64,000 bases of DNA, from NCBI RefSeq assembly GCF_001894765.1, contig NZ_BCWV01000003.1, forward strand, positions 682,001-746,000. The letters are read 5' to 3'. Each line of letters begins with the position of its first letter. The stretch's first letter is position 1. The stretch comes from Rhodococcoides corynebacterioides NBRC 14404. GTDB lineage: Bacteria > Actinomycetota > Actinomycetes > Mycobacteriales > Mycobacteriaceae. Below the pieces are notes generated by a model. It was not told the origin of the DNA. It saw only the letters and a program-made list of their open reading frames with translations, and ran no database searches. The translations under genes and the position numbers were made by a program. Shown here piece after piece: positions 38,457-46,018 of this stretch.

Positions 38457-38858
38457 ATGTCCTCGCGACTCAACCCCTACCTGTCCTTCCGCGACACCGC
38501 ACGCGAGGCCATGGAGTTCTACCGGGACGTCTTCGGCGGCGAGTTGACCGTGTCCACGTTCGGCGAGTTCGGCATGCCGGTCGAGCCCGCCGAGAACGAT
38601 CTGGTCATGCACGCCCAGCTCGAGACACCCACCGGCTTCCTGCTCATGGGCGCGGACACGCCGTCGTCGATGTCGGTGTCCACCAACGGCACCGTCTCGC
38701 TCAGCGGCGACGACGAGGCCGATCTCCGGCGCTGGTGGGACGGTCTGTCCGACGGCGCCACCCCGGGGGTACCGCTGGAGAAGGCGCCGTGGGGCGACAC
38801 CTTCGGCATGCTCACCGATCGCCACGGCATCGGCTGGATGGTGAACATCGCCGGCTGA
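38457..38858 (+). CDS. VOC/glyoxalase-fold protein (PhnB-like)
   Basis: 133 residues from ATG. LNPYLSFRDTAREAMEFYRDVFGG at the start and DRHGIGWMVNIAG at the end are the hallmarks of the PhnB/YdcJ-type VOC family. The metal site residues are only partly recognisable. No specific function can be assigned. It is divergent from fabG, and 10 bases separate its end from the converging acyltransferase gene. Confidence 0.85.
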   Translation: MSSRLNPYLSFRDTAREAMEFYRDVFGGELTVSTFGEFGMPVEPAENDLVMHAQLETPTGFLLMGADTPSSMSVSTNGTVSLSGDDEADLRRWWDGLSDGATPGVPLEKAPWGDTFGMLTDRHGIGWMVNIAG

Positions 38859-38867
38859 GTCGGCTCG

Positions 38868-39650
38868 TCAGTACTCGCTCACCGAGAGTTCGACGGCGAC
38901 CTGGAGGTACTCGGCGACGGTGCGAGCGATGGTGATCGGCTTCTCCGGCAGCGTCAGGTCCGGCACGTCGATGTGCACGCTCGCGCCGCGGAAGCGCCCC
39001 GGCGGCGGGCCGTAGTGCAGGCCCATCACCACCAGGGTCGGGTCGACGTCCTTCGCCCGGGCGCGCGCGACCATGTGGCCGATGCCGCTGCCGACGTGCT
39101 GCAGCACCGCCGGGTCGCCGTCGTTGCACGTGCCCTCGGGGAACACCGCGAGGTCGTCGCCCCGCCGCAGGCGTTCCGCGCAGACGTCCATCATCAGGTT
39201 CCCGGCGCGCGCCGCAGCCCGCAGTCCGTGGTCCTTGCCGCGGAACACCGGTATTCCGCCCATCATGTCGATCCGACGGCGCTGGGACGCTCTCTCGGCG
39301 AGCGCGGCGCGCCCGCGCGTACGCCCCGGTTCGGTCTCGACGAACAGCTCGTCCTTCGCCAGGACGCGCGTCCGGCCGATCACCGGGCGCAGCGCGCTGG
39401 ACCACGCCGCCGCCGCCACGGTGTACGGATCGGTGTCGCTGACGTGGTTCACGGCGATGATCAGTCGACGGTCGTCGTAGATCAGACTCCGGAGTTGCTC
39501 ACGGGCACCCACCCCGTAGTGCACCCGCGGTCGGAAGCGGCTCGCGAGCGCGCCGTAGGCCAGGCGCGCGACCCGCCGATTCTGCTGATGGGCGAGGTAG
39601 TAGTCGTAGACGGCGTCGGCGTTCTCCAGCGCGACCACGGGACGATCCAT
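38868..39650 (-). CDS. 1-acylglycerol-3-phosphate acyltransferase-like (PlsC) enzyme
   Basis: 260 residues from ATG. The HX4D acyltransferase motif is NHVSDTD (~69-75) and the FPEGT substrate motif is near 170. No strong membrane helix is seen, so it is probably peripheral. It should move an acyl group from a thioester to a lipid hydroxyl, in phospholipid or glycolipid synthesis. It is divergent from ndh. Confidence 0.87.
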   Translation of the reverse strand: MDRPVVALENADAVYDYYLAHQQNRRVARLAYGALASRFRPRVHYGVGAREQLRSLIYDDRRLIIAVNHVSDTDPYTVAAAAWSSALRPVIGRTRVLAKDELFVETEPGRTRGRAALAERASQRRRIDMMGGIPVFRGKDHGLRAAARAGNLMMDVCAERLRRGDDLAVFPEGTCNDGDPAVLQHVGSGIGHMVARARAKDVDPTLVVMGLHYGPPPGRFRGASVHIDVPDLTLPEKPITIARTVAEYLQVAVELSVSEY

Positions 39651-39690
39651 GTCCGAATCCTATGCGTCACCGCAGGCTCCGCTGTTTGTT

Positions 39691-39718
39691 CTGACATTTC
39701 GAGCGAGCCGTGTATGGT
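39691..39718 (+). promoter_or_regulatory. Probable ndh promoter
   Basis: CTGACA (39691-39696) and TATGGT (39713-39718) are spaced by 16 bases, and a TGTG precedes the -10 box (extended -10). It leaves a leader of about 50 bases before the start at 39775. Confidence 0.45.
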
Positions 39719-39774
39719 CTGGGTCACAGGCGGAGACCCCGTCTTTGTACGGACATGGAAAGGTGCACGCACCC

Positions 39775-41160
39775 GTGAACGCAACCCCGCATCGCGTCGT
39801 CGTCGTCGGTTCCGGTTTCGGTGGCCTCTTCGCCACCAAGGCCCTGCGTCGCAGCGACGTGGAGGTCACTCTGGTCGCGCGCACCGCCCACCATCTGTTT
39901 CAGCCGCTGCTCTATCAGGTGGCCACCGGCATCCTGTCCGAGGGCGAGATCGCGCCGTCGACCCGCATCGTGCTCCGGGACCAGCGCAACGCCAACGTGC
40001 TCATCGGGAACGTCACCGATATCGACCCGAGCACCCGCACCGTGACCTCGGTGCACCGCGGCCGCATCACCGTGACGCCGTACGACAGCGTGATCGTCGC
40101 GGCCGGCGCCGGCCAGTCGTACTTCGGCAACGACCACTTCGCCGAGTTCGCGCCCGGCATGAAGACTCTCGACGACGCCCTCGAGCTCCGCGGCCGCATC
40201 ATGAACGCCTTCGACGCGGCCGAACTCGCCACCGACCCCGCCGAGCGCGCCCGCCTGCTGACGTTCGTCGTCGTCGGCGCCGGCCCGACGGGCGTGGAGA
40301 TGGCCGGCCAGATCGCCGAGCTGTCCAAGCGGACCCTCGCCGGTACCTTCCGCACGATCGACCCCCGTGACGCCCGGATCGTCCTCCTCGATGCCGCACC
40401 GAAGGTGTTGCCGCCCTTCGCGGATTCCCTCGGCGAGCACGCGCGACGCCGCCTCGAGTCCCTCGGAGTCGAGGTGACCCTGAACGCCGCGGTCACCGAC
40501 GTCGACGCCGACGGCCTGGTGGTCCGTGCCGCGGACGGCACCGAGCGGCGCATCGAGGCGGCCACCAAGGTGTGGTCCGCCGGTGTGTCGGCCAGCCCGC
40601 TCGGCGCGATGCTGGCGGAGAAGTCGGATGCCGAGATCGACCGTGCCGGGCGACTTCTCGTGAATCCGGACCTGACCGTGCCGGGGCTGCCGAACGTGTT
40701 CGTCGTCGGCGACATGATGGCGCTCGACGGCCTGCCGGGTGTCGCGCAGGTGGCGATCCAGGGTGGTCGGTACGCCGCACGCGTCATCGCGGACGAGGTG
40801 AAGGCCGCCGCGAAGGGTCGGCCCGCTCCCGAGCGTCGCCCCTTCCGCTACCGCGACAAGGGCAGCATGGCGACGGTGTCGCGCTTCTCGGCCGTCGCGC
40901 AGGTGGGCCCGGTCGAGCTCACGGGGTTCCTCGCCTGGCTCCTGTGGCTGGTGGTCCACGTGGCGTACGTGGTCGGCTTCAAGAGCCGCCTGACCACGGT
41001 GTGCAACTGGGCGTGGACGTTCCTGGGCCGCACCAGGACCCAGCTCACCGTGACGCACCAGCAGACCGAGGCGCGACTGGCCCTCGGGCGTCTGGTGTCG
41101 CTCGAGGACGCCCGCGCCGAGCGTGAGGCCCCCGCGCGGCCGGAGCAGCTCGCCGGCTGA
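39775..41160 (+). CDS. ndh: Type II NADH dehydrogenase (NDH-2)
   Basis: 461 residues from GTG 39775, with GGAAAGG about 11 bases upstream; GTG 39763 is too close to that site. FAD-binding GSGFGG (12-17), the second dinucleotide fold GAGPTGVEMAG (~165) for NADH, and the long C-terminal region with a hydrophobic amphipathic anchor (GFLAWLLWLVVHVAYVVG, near 385) match mycobacterial Ndh in length and order. It oxidises NADH and reduces menaquinone at the inner membrane without proton pumping. Confidence 0.95.
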   Translation: MNATPHRVVVVGSGFGGLFATKALRRSDVEVTLVARTAHHLFQPLLYQVATGILSEGEIAPSTRIVLRDQRNANVLIGNVTDIDPSTRTVTSVHRGRITVTPYDSVIVAAGAGQSYFGNDHFAEFAPGMKTLDDALELRGRIMNAFDAAELATDPAERARLLTFVVVGAGPTGVEMAGQIAELSKRTLAGTFRTIDPRDARIVLLDAAPKVLPPFADSLGEHARRRLESLGVEVTLNAAVTDVDADGLVVRAADGTERRIEAATKVWSAGVSASPLGAMLAEKSDAEIDRAGRLLVNPDLTVPGLPNVFVVGDMMALDGLPGVAQVAIQGGRYAARVIADEVKAAAKGRPAPERRPFRYRDKGSMATVSRFSAVAQVGPVELTGFLAWLLWLVVHVAYVVGFKSRLTTVCNWAWTFLGRTRTQLTVTHQQTEARLALGRLVSLEDARAEREAPARPEQLAG

Positions 41161-41163
41161 CTC

Positions 41164-41169
41164 TAGGCT
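41164..41169 (+). promoter_or_regulatory. Probable -10 box (TAGGCT) of a leaderless transcript
   Basis: TAGGCT lies 6 bases before the ATG at 41176 of the UbiA-family gene, which may also be read from ndh, 15 bases upstream. Confidence 0.4.
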
Positions 41170-41175
41170 GGGTCC

Positions 41176-41979
41176 ATGAGCGAACCGTCTCGCGCGAAGT
41201 CGCTCCTGATCGCCTCCCACCCGGGCCCGGCGGTGGCCGTCACGGCCATCGCCGCCGCACTGGCCGTGCGGTTCGGCGTGACGTCCGTGCAGCTGGCCGC
41301 CCTGGTGGTGGCCGTCGCCAGTGGGCAACTGCTGACCGGGTGGACCAACGACCTCCTCGACGCCGACCGTGACCGCGTCGTGGGGCGGACGGACAAGCCG
41401 TTGGCGCGGGATACGTTGTCGCGCAGCGTCGTTCGGCGTGCGATCGCCTCGTCCGCGATCGTCTGCGTGGCGACGTCGCTGCTGCTCGGCCTGCTACCCG
41501 GGGTGCTGCATCTCGTGCTGGGCGTGGGGGCCGCGTTCGCGTACAACGCCGGGGTGAAGTCGACGGTGCTGTCCTGGCTTCCCTACACGGTGGCGTTCGG
41601 CGCTCTGCCGGCGGTGGTGTCCCTCGCCACCGTCGACGAGCTCCCTCCGGCCTGGATGATCGCCGTGGGAGCGATGCTGGGGTTCGGCGCGCACCTGGTG
41701 AACGTGCTGCCCGACCTCGCCGACGACCGTGCGACGGGCATCTCCGGGTTCCCCCACCGGCTGCCCCCGGCCGCCGTCGCACCGACCGCCGTCGGCGCAT
41801 TGTCGCTCGCGTCCATCGTCGGCGTGGGCGGGGCCCGCGGGTTCGACGCCGTCGGGATACTCGCCCTCGTCGCCGTGGGGGTGTGCGCGCTGGTGGCGCT
41901 GACGGGGTCCGGACGGCGGCCGTTCCAGGCTGCGATCGCGATCGCCGCGGTGGACGTGGCGGTGCTCGTCACCGCCTGA
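41176..41979 (+). CDS. UbiA-family membrane prenyltransferase
   Basis: 267 residues with eight to nine hydrophobic helices. The first Asp-rich motif is N58-D59-LL-D62-ADR-D66, and the second is DLADD near residue 175; both bind Mg-prenyl diphosphate. It should attach a prenyl chain to an aromatic or other acceptor. It might serve menaquinone or another quinone or pigment route, but it is shorter and more divergent than MenA. It follows ndh by 15 bases. Its 3' end is the first unit of a five-copy tandem repeat. Confidence 0.87.
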   Translation: MSEPSRAKSLLIASHPGPAVAVTAIAAALAVRFGVTSVQLAALVVAVASGQLLTGWTNDLLDADRDRVVGRTDKPLARDTLSRSVVRRAIASSAIVCVATSLLLGLLPGVLHLVLGVGAAFAYNAGVKSTVLSWLPYTVAFGALPAVVSLATVDELPPAWMIAVGAMLGFGAHLVNVLPDLADDRATGISGFPHRLPPAAVAPTAVGALSLASIVGVGGARGFDAVGILALVAVGVCALVALTGSGRRPFQAAIAIAAVDVAVLVTA

Positions 41980-42083
41980 GCGCAGCGGTGCTCGTCACCG
42001 CCTGAGCGCAGCGGTGCTCGTCACCGCCTGAGCGCAGCGGTGCTCGTCACCGCCCGAGCGCAGCGGTGCTCGTCACCGCCCGA
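41961..42083 (+). repeat. Five-copy 26-bp tandem repeat starting in the UbiA gene's last codons
   Basis: Units start at 41961, 41987, 42013, 42039 and 42065. Units 1-3 carry CCTGAGCGCAGC, unit 4 has CCCGAG, and unit 5 is truncated after CCCGA. Unit 1 contains the last codons and the TGA stop of the prenyltransferase gene. Each unit contains GCGGTG-CTCGT-CACCGC, a 6-bp-arm hairpin. The period of 26 shifts frame, so the extra copies are non-coding. It may act as a repeated terminator before the converging acidic gene. Confidence 0.9.
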
Positions 42084-42093
42084 CAACCGACGG

Positions 42094-42456
42094 CTACGCG
42101 CCGTCGACGACCTCGAGATCGTCGTCGTCGCGGAACACCAATCGCCCGTCGTCGAGGGCCACGGCCCAGCGGTGGGGAACGGCCCAAGTGCGGCCGCCGG
42201 TGTCACCGGTCAAGGTGCCGGCGTAGTCGTCGACGACGGTGCCGAGCACCGCGGTGGTGTCGGTGTCGGCGCTCGTGTCGCCCGAGACCGCACGCACACG
42301 GGCGCCGACTCGCAACGCCGGGCCGTCGGCATCGTTCCTGCCGTCGGTGGCGACCTCGTTCTCGACGCCGGAGTCGACGGCTGCGTCCGTGTCCTCCGCA
42401 TCCGCGTCCTCCGCGTCCTCCGCGGCCGACTCGGATCGTTCGGTGACGGTAGTCAT
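42094..42456 (-). CDS. Small acidic protein of unknown function
   Basis: 120 residues from ATG with a strong AGGAGG eight bases upstream. The N-terminal 45 residues are strongly acidic and low in complexity (Asp/Glu/Ala/Ser). The C-terminal part (about 48-118) is a compact beta-rich domain with WAVALDDGRLVF and a terminal DDDDLEVVDG. I do not recognise the family. No signal or membrane segment is seen. It stands alone between a repeat array and the divergent pirin gene. Confidence 0.75.
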   Translation of the reverse strand: MTTVTERSESAAEDAEDADAEDTDAAVDSGVENEVATDGRNDADGPALRVGARVRAVSGDTSADTDTTAVLGTVVDDYAGTLTGDTGGRTWAVPHRWAVALDDGRLVFRDDDDLEVVDGA

Positions 42457-42599
42457 TGCGACCTCCTGCGTTCCTGCTCTTCCCCGACCGTCGAGGGTTC
42501 CCGCTTCTTAATTTGTCACACCTCGATCGTCATCTCATTGTGATCGGTGCCGGGCGTTTCGGGAAGGAACAAATTCGATCGGGGCCGGGTTCGGTGACA

Positions 42600-42617
42600 T
42601 ATAGTTGACTCGTCAAT
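42600..42617 (+). promoter_or_regulatory. Palindromic operator and -10 box upstream of pirin
   Basis: GTTGA-CTCG-TCAAT (42604-42617) has the same GTTGA-N4-TCAA core as the palindrome before the YceI gene at 3934-3947. TATAGT (42600-42605) is the candidate -10 box, so a protein on the palindrome would block transcription. Confidence 0.5.
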
Positions 42618-42651
42618 CATATGACGGATCATCGGAACCAGGAGGAACCCC

Positions 42652-43581
42652 ATGCCCGCCGTGACCGTCGACAACGTCCTCGCCCTCCCGCGCCTCGACA
42701 CGCCGAGCCCGACCGCCGTCCCCCGTCCGATTCGCACCGTGACCACTGCTCCCACCGGCTACGAAGGCGAAGGTTTTCCGGTGCGACGGGCATTCGCCGG
42801 GATCGACCTGGCACGCCTCGACCCGTTCATCCACATGGACCAGATGGGCGAGGTGAACTACGCCCCCGGCGAGCCGAAGGGCACGCCGTGGCATCCGCAC
42901 CGGGGCTTCGAGACCGTCACCTACATGATCGACGGGATCATGGATCACCAGGACTCGCACGGTGGCGGTGGTTCCATCACCGGCGGCGACACGCAATGGA
43001 TGACCGCCGGCAGCGGCATCCTGCACATCGAAGCCCCGCCGGAGCAGCTGGTGGTGTCCGGTGGGCTGTTCCACGGGGTCCAGCTGTGGGTCAACCTCCC
43101 GCGGGAGAACAAGATGGCCGCTCCGCGCTACCAGGACATCACGGGCGGTCGGGTCGCGCTGCTGTCGAGTCCCGACGGCGGCGCGCTGATCCGCGTCATC
43201 GCCGGTGAGATAGACGGGCACGCCGGGCCGGGATCCACGCACACCCCGATCACGTTGTCCCACACCACCGTGGCGCCCGGAGCGTCGGTGACCGTGCCGT
43301 GGAACTCTCGCTACAACGCGATCGCCTACGTGCTGGCCGGATCCGGCACCGTCGGCGACGAGCGTCGGCCGGTCCGTACGGGGCAGACCACCGTCTTCGG
43401 GTCCGGGGACACACTCACCGTCGCCGCGTCCGACGGTCCCGAACCGCTCGAGGTCTTCCTGCTCGGCGGGGAGCCGATCCGCCAGCCCATCGCCATGGCC
43501 GGCCCGTTCGTGATGAACACGAAGGCCGAGGTGCTGCAGGCCTTCGAGGACTTCCAGTCCGGGCGGTTCGGTCAACCCTGA
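42652..43581 (+). CDS. Pirin family protein
   Basis: 309 residues from ATG with AGGAGGAA upstream. Two cupin domains are present. The metal site is in the first: HPHRGFETVTY (about residues 81-91) and SGGLFHGVQLW (about 137-147), giving the His/His/His/Glu iron set. The C-terminal pirin domain ends in NTKAEVLQAFEDFQSGRFG. Bacterial pirins bind Fe and several act as quercetinases or redox sensors. A MarR-like operator upstream suggests redox or phenolic control. Confidence 0.92.
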   Translation: MPAVTVDNVLALPRLDTPSPTAVPRPIRTVTTAPTGYEGEGFPVRRAFAGIDLARLDPFIHMDQMGEVNYAPGEPKGTPWHPHRGFETVTYMIDGIMDHQDSHGGGGSITGGDTQWMTAGSGILHIEAPPEQLVVSGGLFHGVQLWVNLPRENKMAAPRYQDITGGRVALLSSPDGGALIRVIAGEIDGHAGPGSTHTPITLSHTTVAPGASVTVPWNSRYNAIAYVLAGSGTVGDERRPVRTGQTTVFGSGDTLTVAASDGPEPLEVFLLGGEPIRQPIAMAGPFVMNTKAEVLQAFEDFQSGRFGQP

Positions 43582-44360
43582 GCGGAGCCGATCACCACGG
43601 TGGCGTCCCGTTCGTCGTCGTGGTGAATCCGCGAACGCAGGCCCGACGCACGCATGATCGCTGCCGCGGCGTCGGCCTGCGCCGCGGAGGTCTCGACGAG
43701 CAGTGATCCGGTGGGCGTCAACCACCGGACCACCTCGACGGCGACGCGGCGCTGGACGTCCAGGCCGTCCGGTCCTCCGTCGAGGGTGCCGCGCGGCTCG
43801 CTGTCACGCGCTTCCCGCGGCATCGACGCCACCGCGGCGGACGGCACATAGGGGGTGTTGGCGCAGACGACGTCGACGCGACCGCGCAGCTCGGCGGGCA
43901 GAGGATCGAAGAGGTCGCCCTCGAACACCCTGTCCGGGGGCAGGTTTCGGCGGGCACACGCGACGGCCACGGGGTCGACGTCCGCAGCGTGGACCGTCGC
44001 GACGTCGGTCAGCGCAAGCCCGATGGCGCCGGACCCGCAGCACAGATCGACCACCACGGCGCCCGGCCCCACCAGTCCGCGGGCCACGTCGACGAGCGCC
44101 TCGGTGCGACGTCGGGGGACGAACACCCCCGGTTCGACCACGACACGGTGCCCGTGGAACTCGGCCCAGCCGACGATCGTCTCGAGCGGCTCGCCCGCCA
44201 CGCGGCGGCGCACCCAGTTTCGCAGCACGTCGTCGTCCGGCGCCTCCGTTCGAAGCAGTCGCGCCTCGTCCTCGGCGTATACGCACCCGGCCCGACGCAA
44301 CTGCGCCGTCAGCTCCGCGGGGCGCAGCGGCGCTGCCGGGTCGTCGTCGGGCGCGGTCAC
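43572..44360 (-). CDS. PrmC-related protein-(glutamine-N5) methyltransferase-like enzyme
   Basis: 262 residues from GTG overlapping the maltokinase stop (GTGA). An N-terminal helical region is followed by a class I SAM domain: VVVDLCCGSGAIGLAL (~110) and NTPYVP (~175). PrmC/HemK has NPPY for N-methylation of Gln in release factors; NTPY is the form seen in a related subfamily of unconfirmed target. It converges with the pirin gene (10-base overlap). Target specificity is not certain. Confidence 0.85.
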   Translation of the reverse strand: MTAPDDDPAAPLRPAELTAQLRRAGCVYAEDEARLLRTEAPDDDVLRNWVRRRVAGEPLETIVGWAEFHGHRVVVEPGVFVPRRRTEALVDVARGLVGPGAVVVDLCCGSGAIGLALTDVATVHAADVDPVAVACARRNLPPDRVFEGDLFDPLPAELRGRVDVVCANTPYVPSAAVASMPREARDSEPRGTLDGGPDGLDVQRRVAVEVVRWLTPTGSLLVETSAAQADAAAAIMRASGLRSRIHHDDERDATVVIGSAQG

Positions 44361-45781
44361 CCGTCGACGAGCCGCTCGATCGCGTGCATCGGAATGCTCA
44401 GCCAACCCGGCCGGTTCCGGGCCTCGTACACCGCTTCGTACACCGCCTTGTCCAGCTCGTAGGCGCGGAGCAGCGCGAGGGTGTCGCGCGGATCGCGTCC
44501 CGCCTCCGCGGCGTACCCGTCGAGGAACGCGGTGACCGTGCGGTCCACCCACTCCCGTGCGAGGCGCTCCGCCGCCGCCCGTGCGGAGTCCTCGGGGAGG
44601 TCGACCACACGGCTCATGGCGGCATAGTCGACGGAGCGGACCATGCCGGCGACGTCGCGCAGCGGACTGTCCGGCGTCCGACGCTCCTCGACACTGCGCG
44701 ACGGCTCGCCCTCGAAGTCGATGAGAACCCACCGCTCCGGGGTCCGCAGCACCTGACCCAGATGCAGATCGCCGTGAATGCGCTGCGTGTCGACGGCGGC
44801 TTCCCCCGCGGCCTCGATGAGCGCCCGAACCCGCGGCAGCGCGGCGTCGAGCCCCTCGACCACGGGCAACGCGGACTCGACCCGGGCGGAGATGGCGGCC
44901 GTGGTCTCGGCGGCGGGCGCGATCGAGGTGCCGAGAACGCGGGCCAGGTCACGGTGCACCGACGCCACCGCGCCCCCGAGCGAGCGCGCCTCCCCGGTGA
45001 AGTCCCCGGCGCCGAGGTCGCCGGCGGCCAGCACGGCGTCCACCGCCTCGAGCGCGGCGGTCCAGCCTTCGGATGCGCCGGAGACGAAGTCCTGCATCAT
45101 GCCGAGGGTCGTCTCGTCGTGCCGGACGTCGGCCTCGATCCACCCGCGCAGCGTCGCCACGTGCGCGCTCTCGGCCCGGCCCAGCGCCTGGTGCAACTCG
45201 ACGTCCGGGTTCACGCCCACGGCCACGCGGCGGAACAGCTTGAGCAGGAACCGATCTCCCACGATCACCGAGGTGTTGGACTGCTCGGCTCCCAGCACGC
45301 GGCCGGGCAGGCCCGTCGGCAGATCCGCACCGGGAACCGCGAGGAACCGCACATCGCCGGTCCCGCCCGTCGCGAGGAGGTCCGACAGCACACCGATCAC
45401 CGCCGGATCACGCAGACCGTCGTAGACCACCGCGCCGTCCGTGCGGAGCAGGACCGCGGACTCCAGGTCCTCGTCGACCTCGGTGCGGACACCCACCGGA
45501 ACCTGGAACATCTGGGAGTCGGCGCCCTCGAGGTGCACCTCGACCAGCAGGTGCACGACGGTGAGGTCCGCCGTCGTCGCCAGGGTCTCGCGGGCGAGGA
45601 CGTCCACGCCGGTCACCGTGTGGCCCTTGGCCGAGAACCACCGTTGCCCGGGCAGCCAGGGACCCAGAGCGGCCGCGAGCTCCGCGTCGGTGGGGGACGC
45701 CGGAGCGGTGGCCTCGGGCTCCGGGGTCGCGGACTCGGCCGGGGTGGACGGTTCCGGCGCGGACGGCGTCGAGGAAGACAT
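44357..45781 (-). CDS. mak: Maltokinase
   Basis: 474 residues from ATG 45781. A Pro/Glu/Ser/Thr-rich N-terminal tail (~1-30) precedes the maltokinase N-terminal cap (about 32-150) and an APH-like kinase domain. The catalytic loop is HGDLHLGQVL (~335) and the metal loop is DFEGEP (~355). It phosphorylates maltose to maltose-1-phosphate with ATP for the GlgE alpha-glucan pathway. No treS or glgE gene is in the window; in mycobacteria mak is often linked to treS. The methyltransferase gene downstream overlaps by four bases. Confidence 0.92.
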   Translation of the reverse strand: MSSSTPSAPEPSTPAESATPEPEATAPASPTDAELAAALGPWLPGQRWFSAKGHTVTGVDVLARETLATTADLTVVHLLVEVHLEGADSQMFQVPVGVRTEVDEDLESAVLLRTDGAVVYDGLRDPAVIGVLSDLLATGGTGDVRFLAVPGADLPTGLPGRVLGAEQSNTSVIVGDRFLLKLFRRVAVGVNPDVELHQALGRAESAHVATLRGWIEADVRHDETTLGMMQDFVSGASEGWTAALEAVDAVLAAGDLGAGDFTGEARSLGGAVASVHRDLARVLGTSIAPAAETTAAISARVESALPVVEGLDAALPRVRALIEAAGEAAVDTQRIHGDLHLGQVLRTPERWVLIDFEGEPSRSVEERRTPDSPLRDVAGMVRSVDYAAMSRVVDLPEDSARAAAERLAREWVDRTVTAFLDGYAAEAGRDPRDTLALLRAYELDKAVYEAVYEARNRPGWLSIPMHAIERLVDG

Positions 45782-45834
45782 GGCCCACCTGTACCCGGAA
45801 ATGCCGTCCCGTGCACCCCGAGCCCCGACCCCGC

Positions 45835-45909
45835 GCGAGTTCTGCCACACGATCGGGCGGGATTCGGCGGATCCGCGGGATTCGGGGCGATCGTGTGTGA
45901 AAAGTCGCG
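45835..45909. repeat. Dispersed intergenic palindrome, copy 2
   Basis: The left arm at 45835-45856 (GCGAG to GATCGG) is identical over 22 bases to the reverse complement of the right arm of copy 1 (18730-18751). The right arm (CGATCGTGTG, 45888-45897) pairs with its inner part. The 31-base centre carries GGATT and GGATC motifs like those in copy 1. It lies between the divergent mak and M13-peptidase genes. Confidence 0.75.
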
Positions 45910-46018
45910 GGCGCCGGCGCCCGCAGCCCGGCCGGATCGCCGGGATCCCGTCCGGACGGTCGACCTGCGGGCCACCACGCCCGTGCGGGGCTCGCAGGCT
46001 TTCGGCAGGATGGGGGCC

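Noticed and set aside
39649..39774. A longer N-terminus of Ndh from an upstream in-frame start
   Set aside because: The extra residues cover the promoter region, and the family begins near HRVVVVGSG; GTG 39775 has the best-placed ribosome site.
41961..42083. CRISPR-like array
   Set aside because: The 26-bp units abut directly without unique spacers, and no cas genes are near. It is a simple tandem repeat.
43703..46018. An open frame running upstream of the M13 peptidase for about 770 codons on the plus strand
   Set aside because: It is antisense to the PrmC-like and maltokinase genes. The residue composition is Arg/Pro-rich shadow, and the real peptidase starts at 46019.
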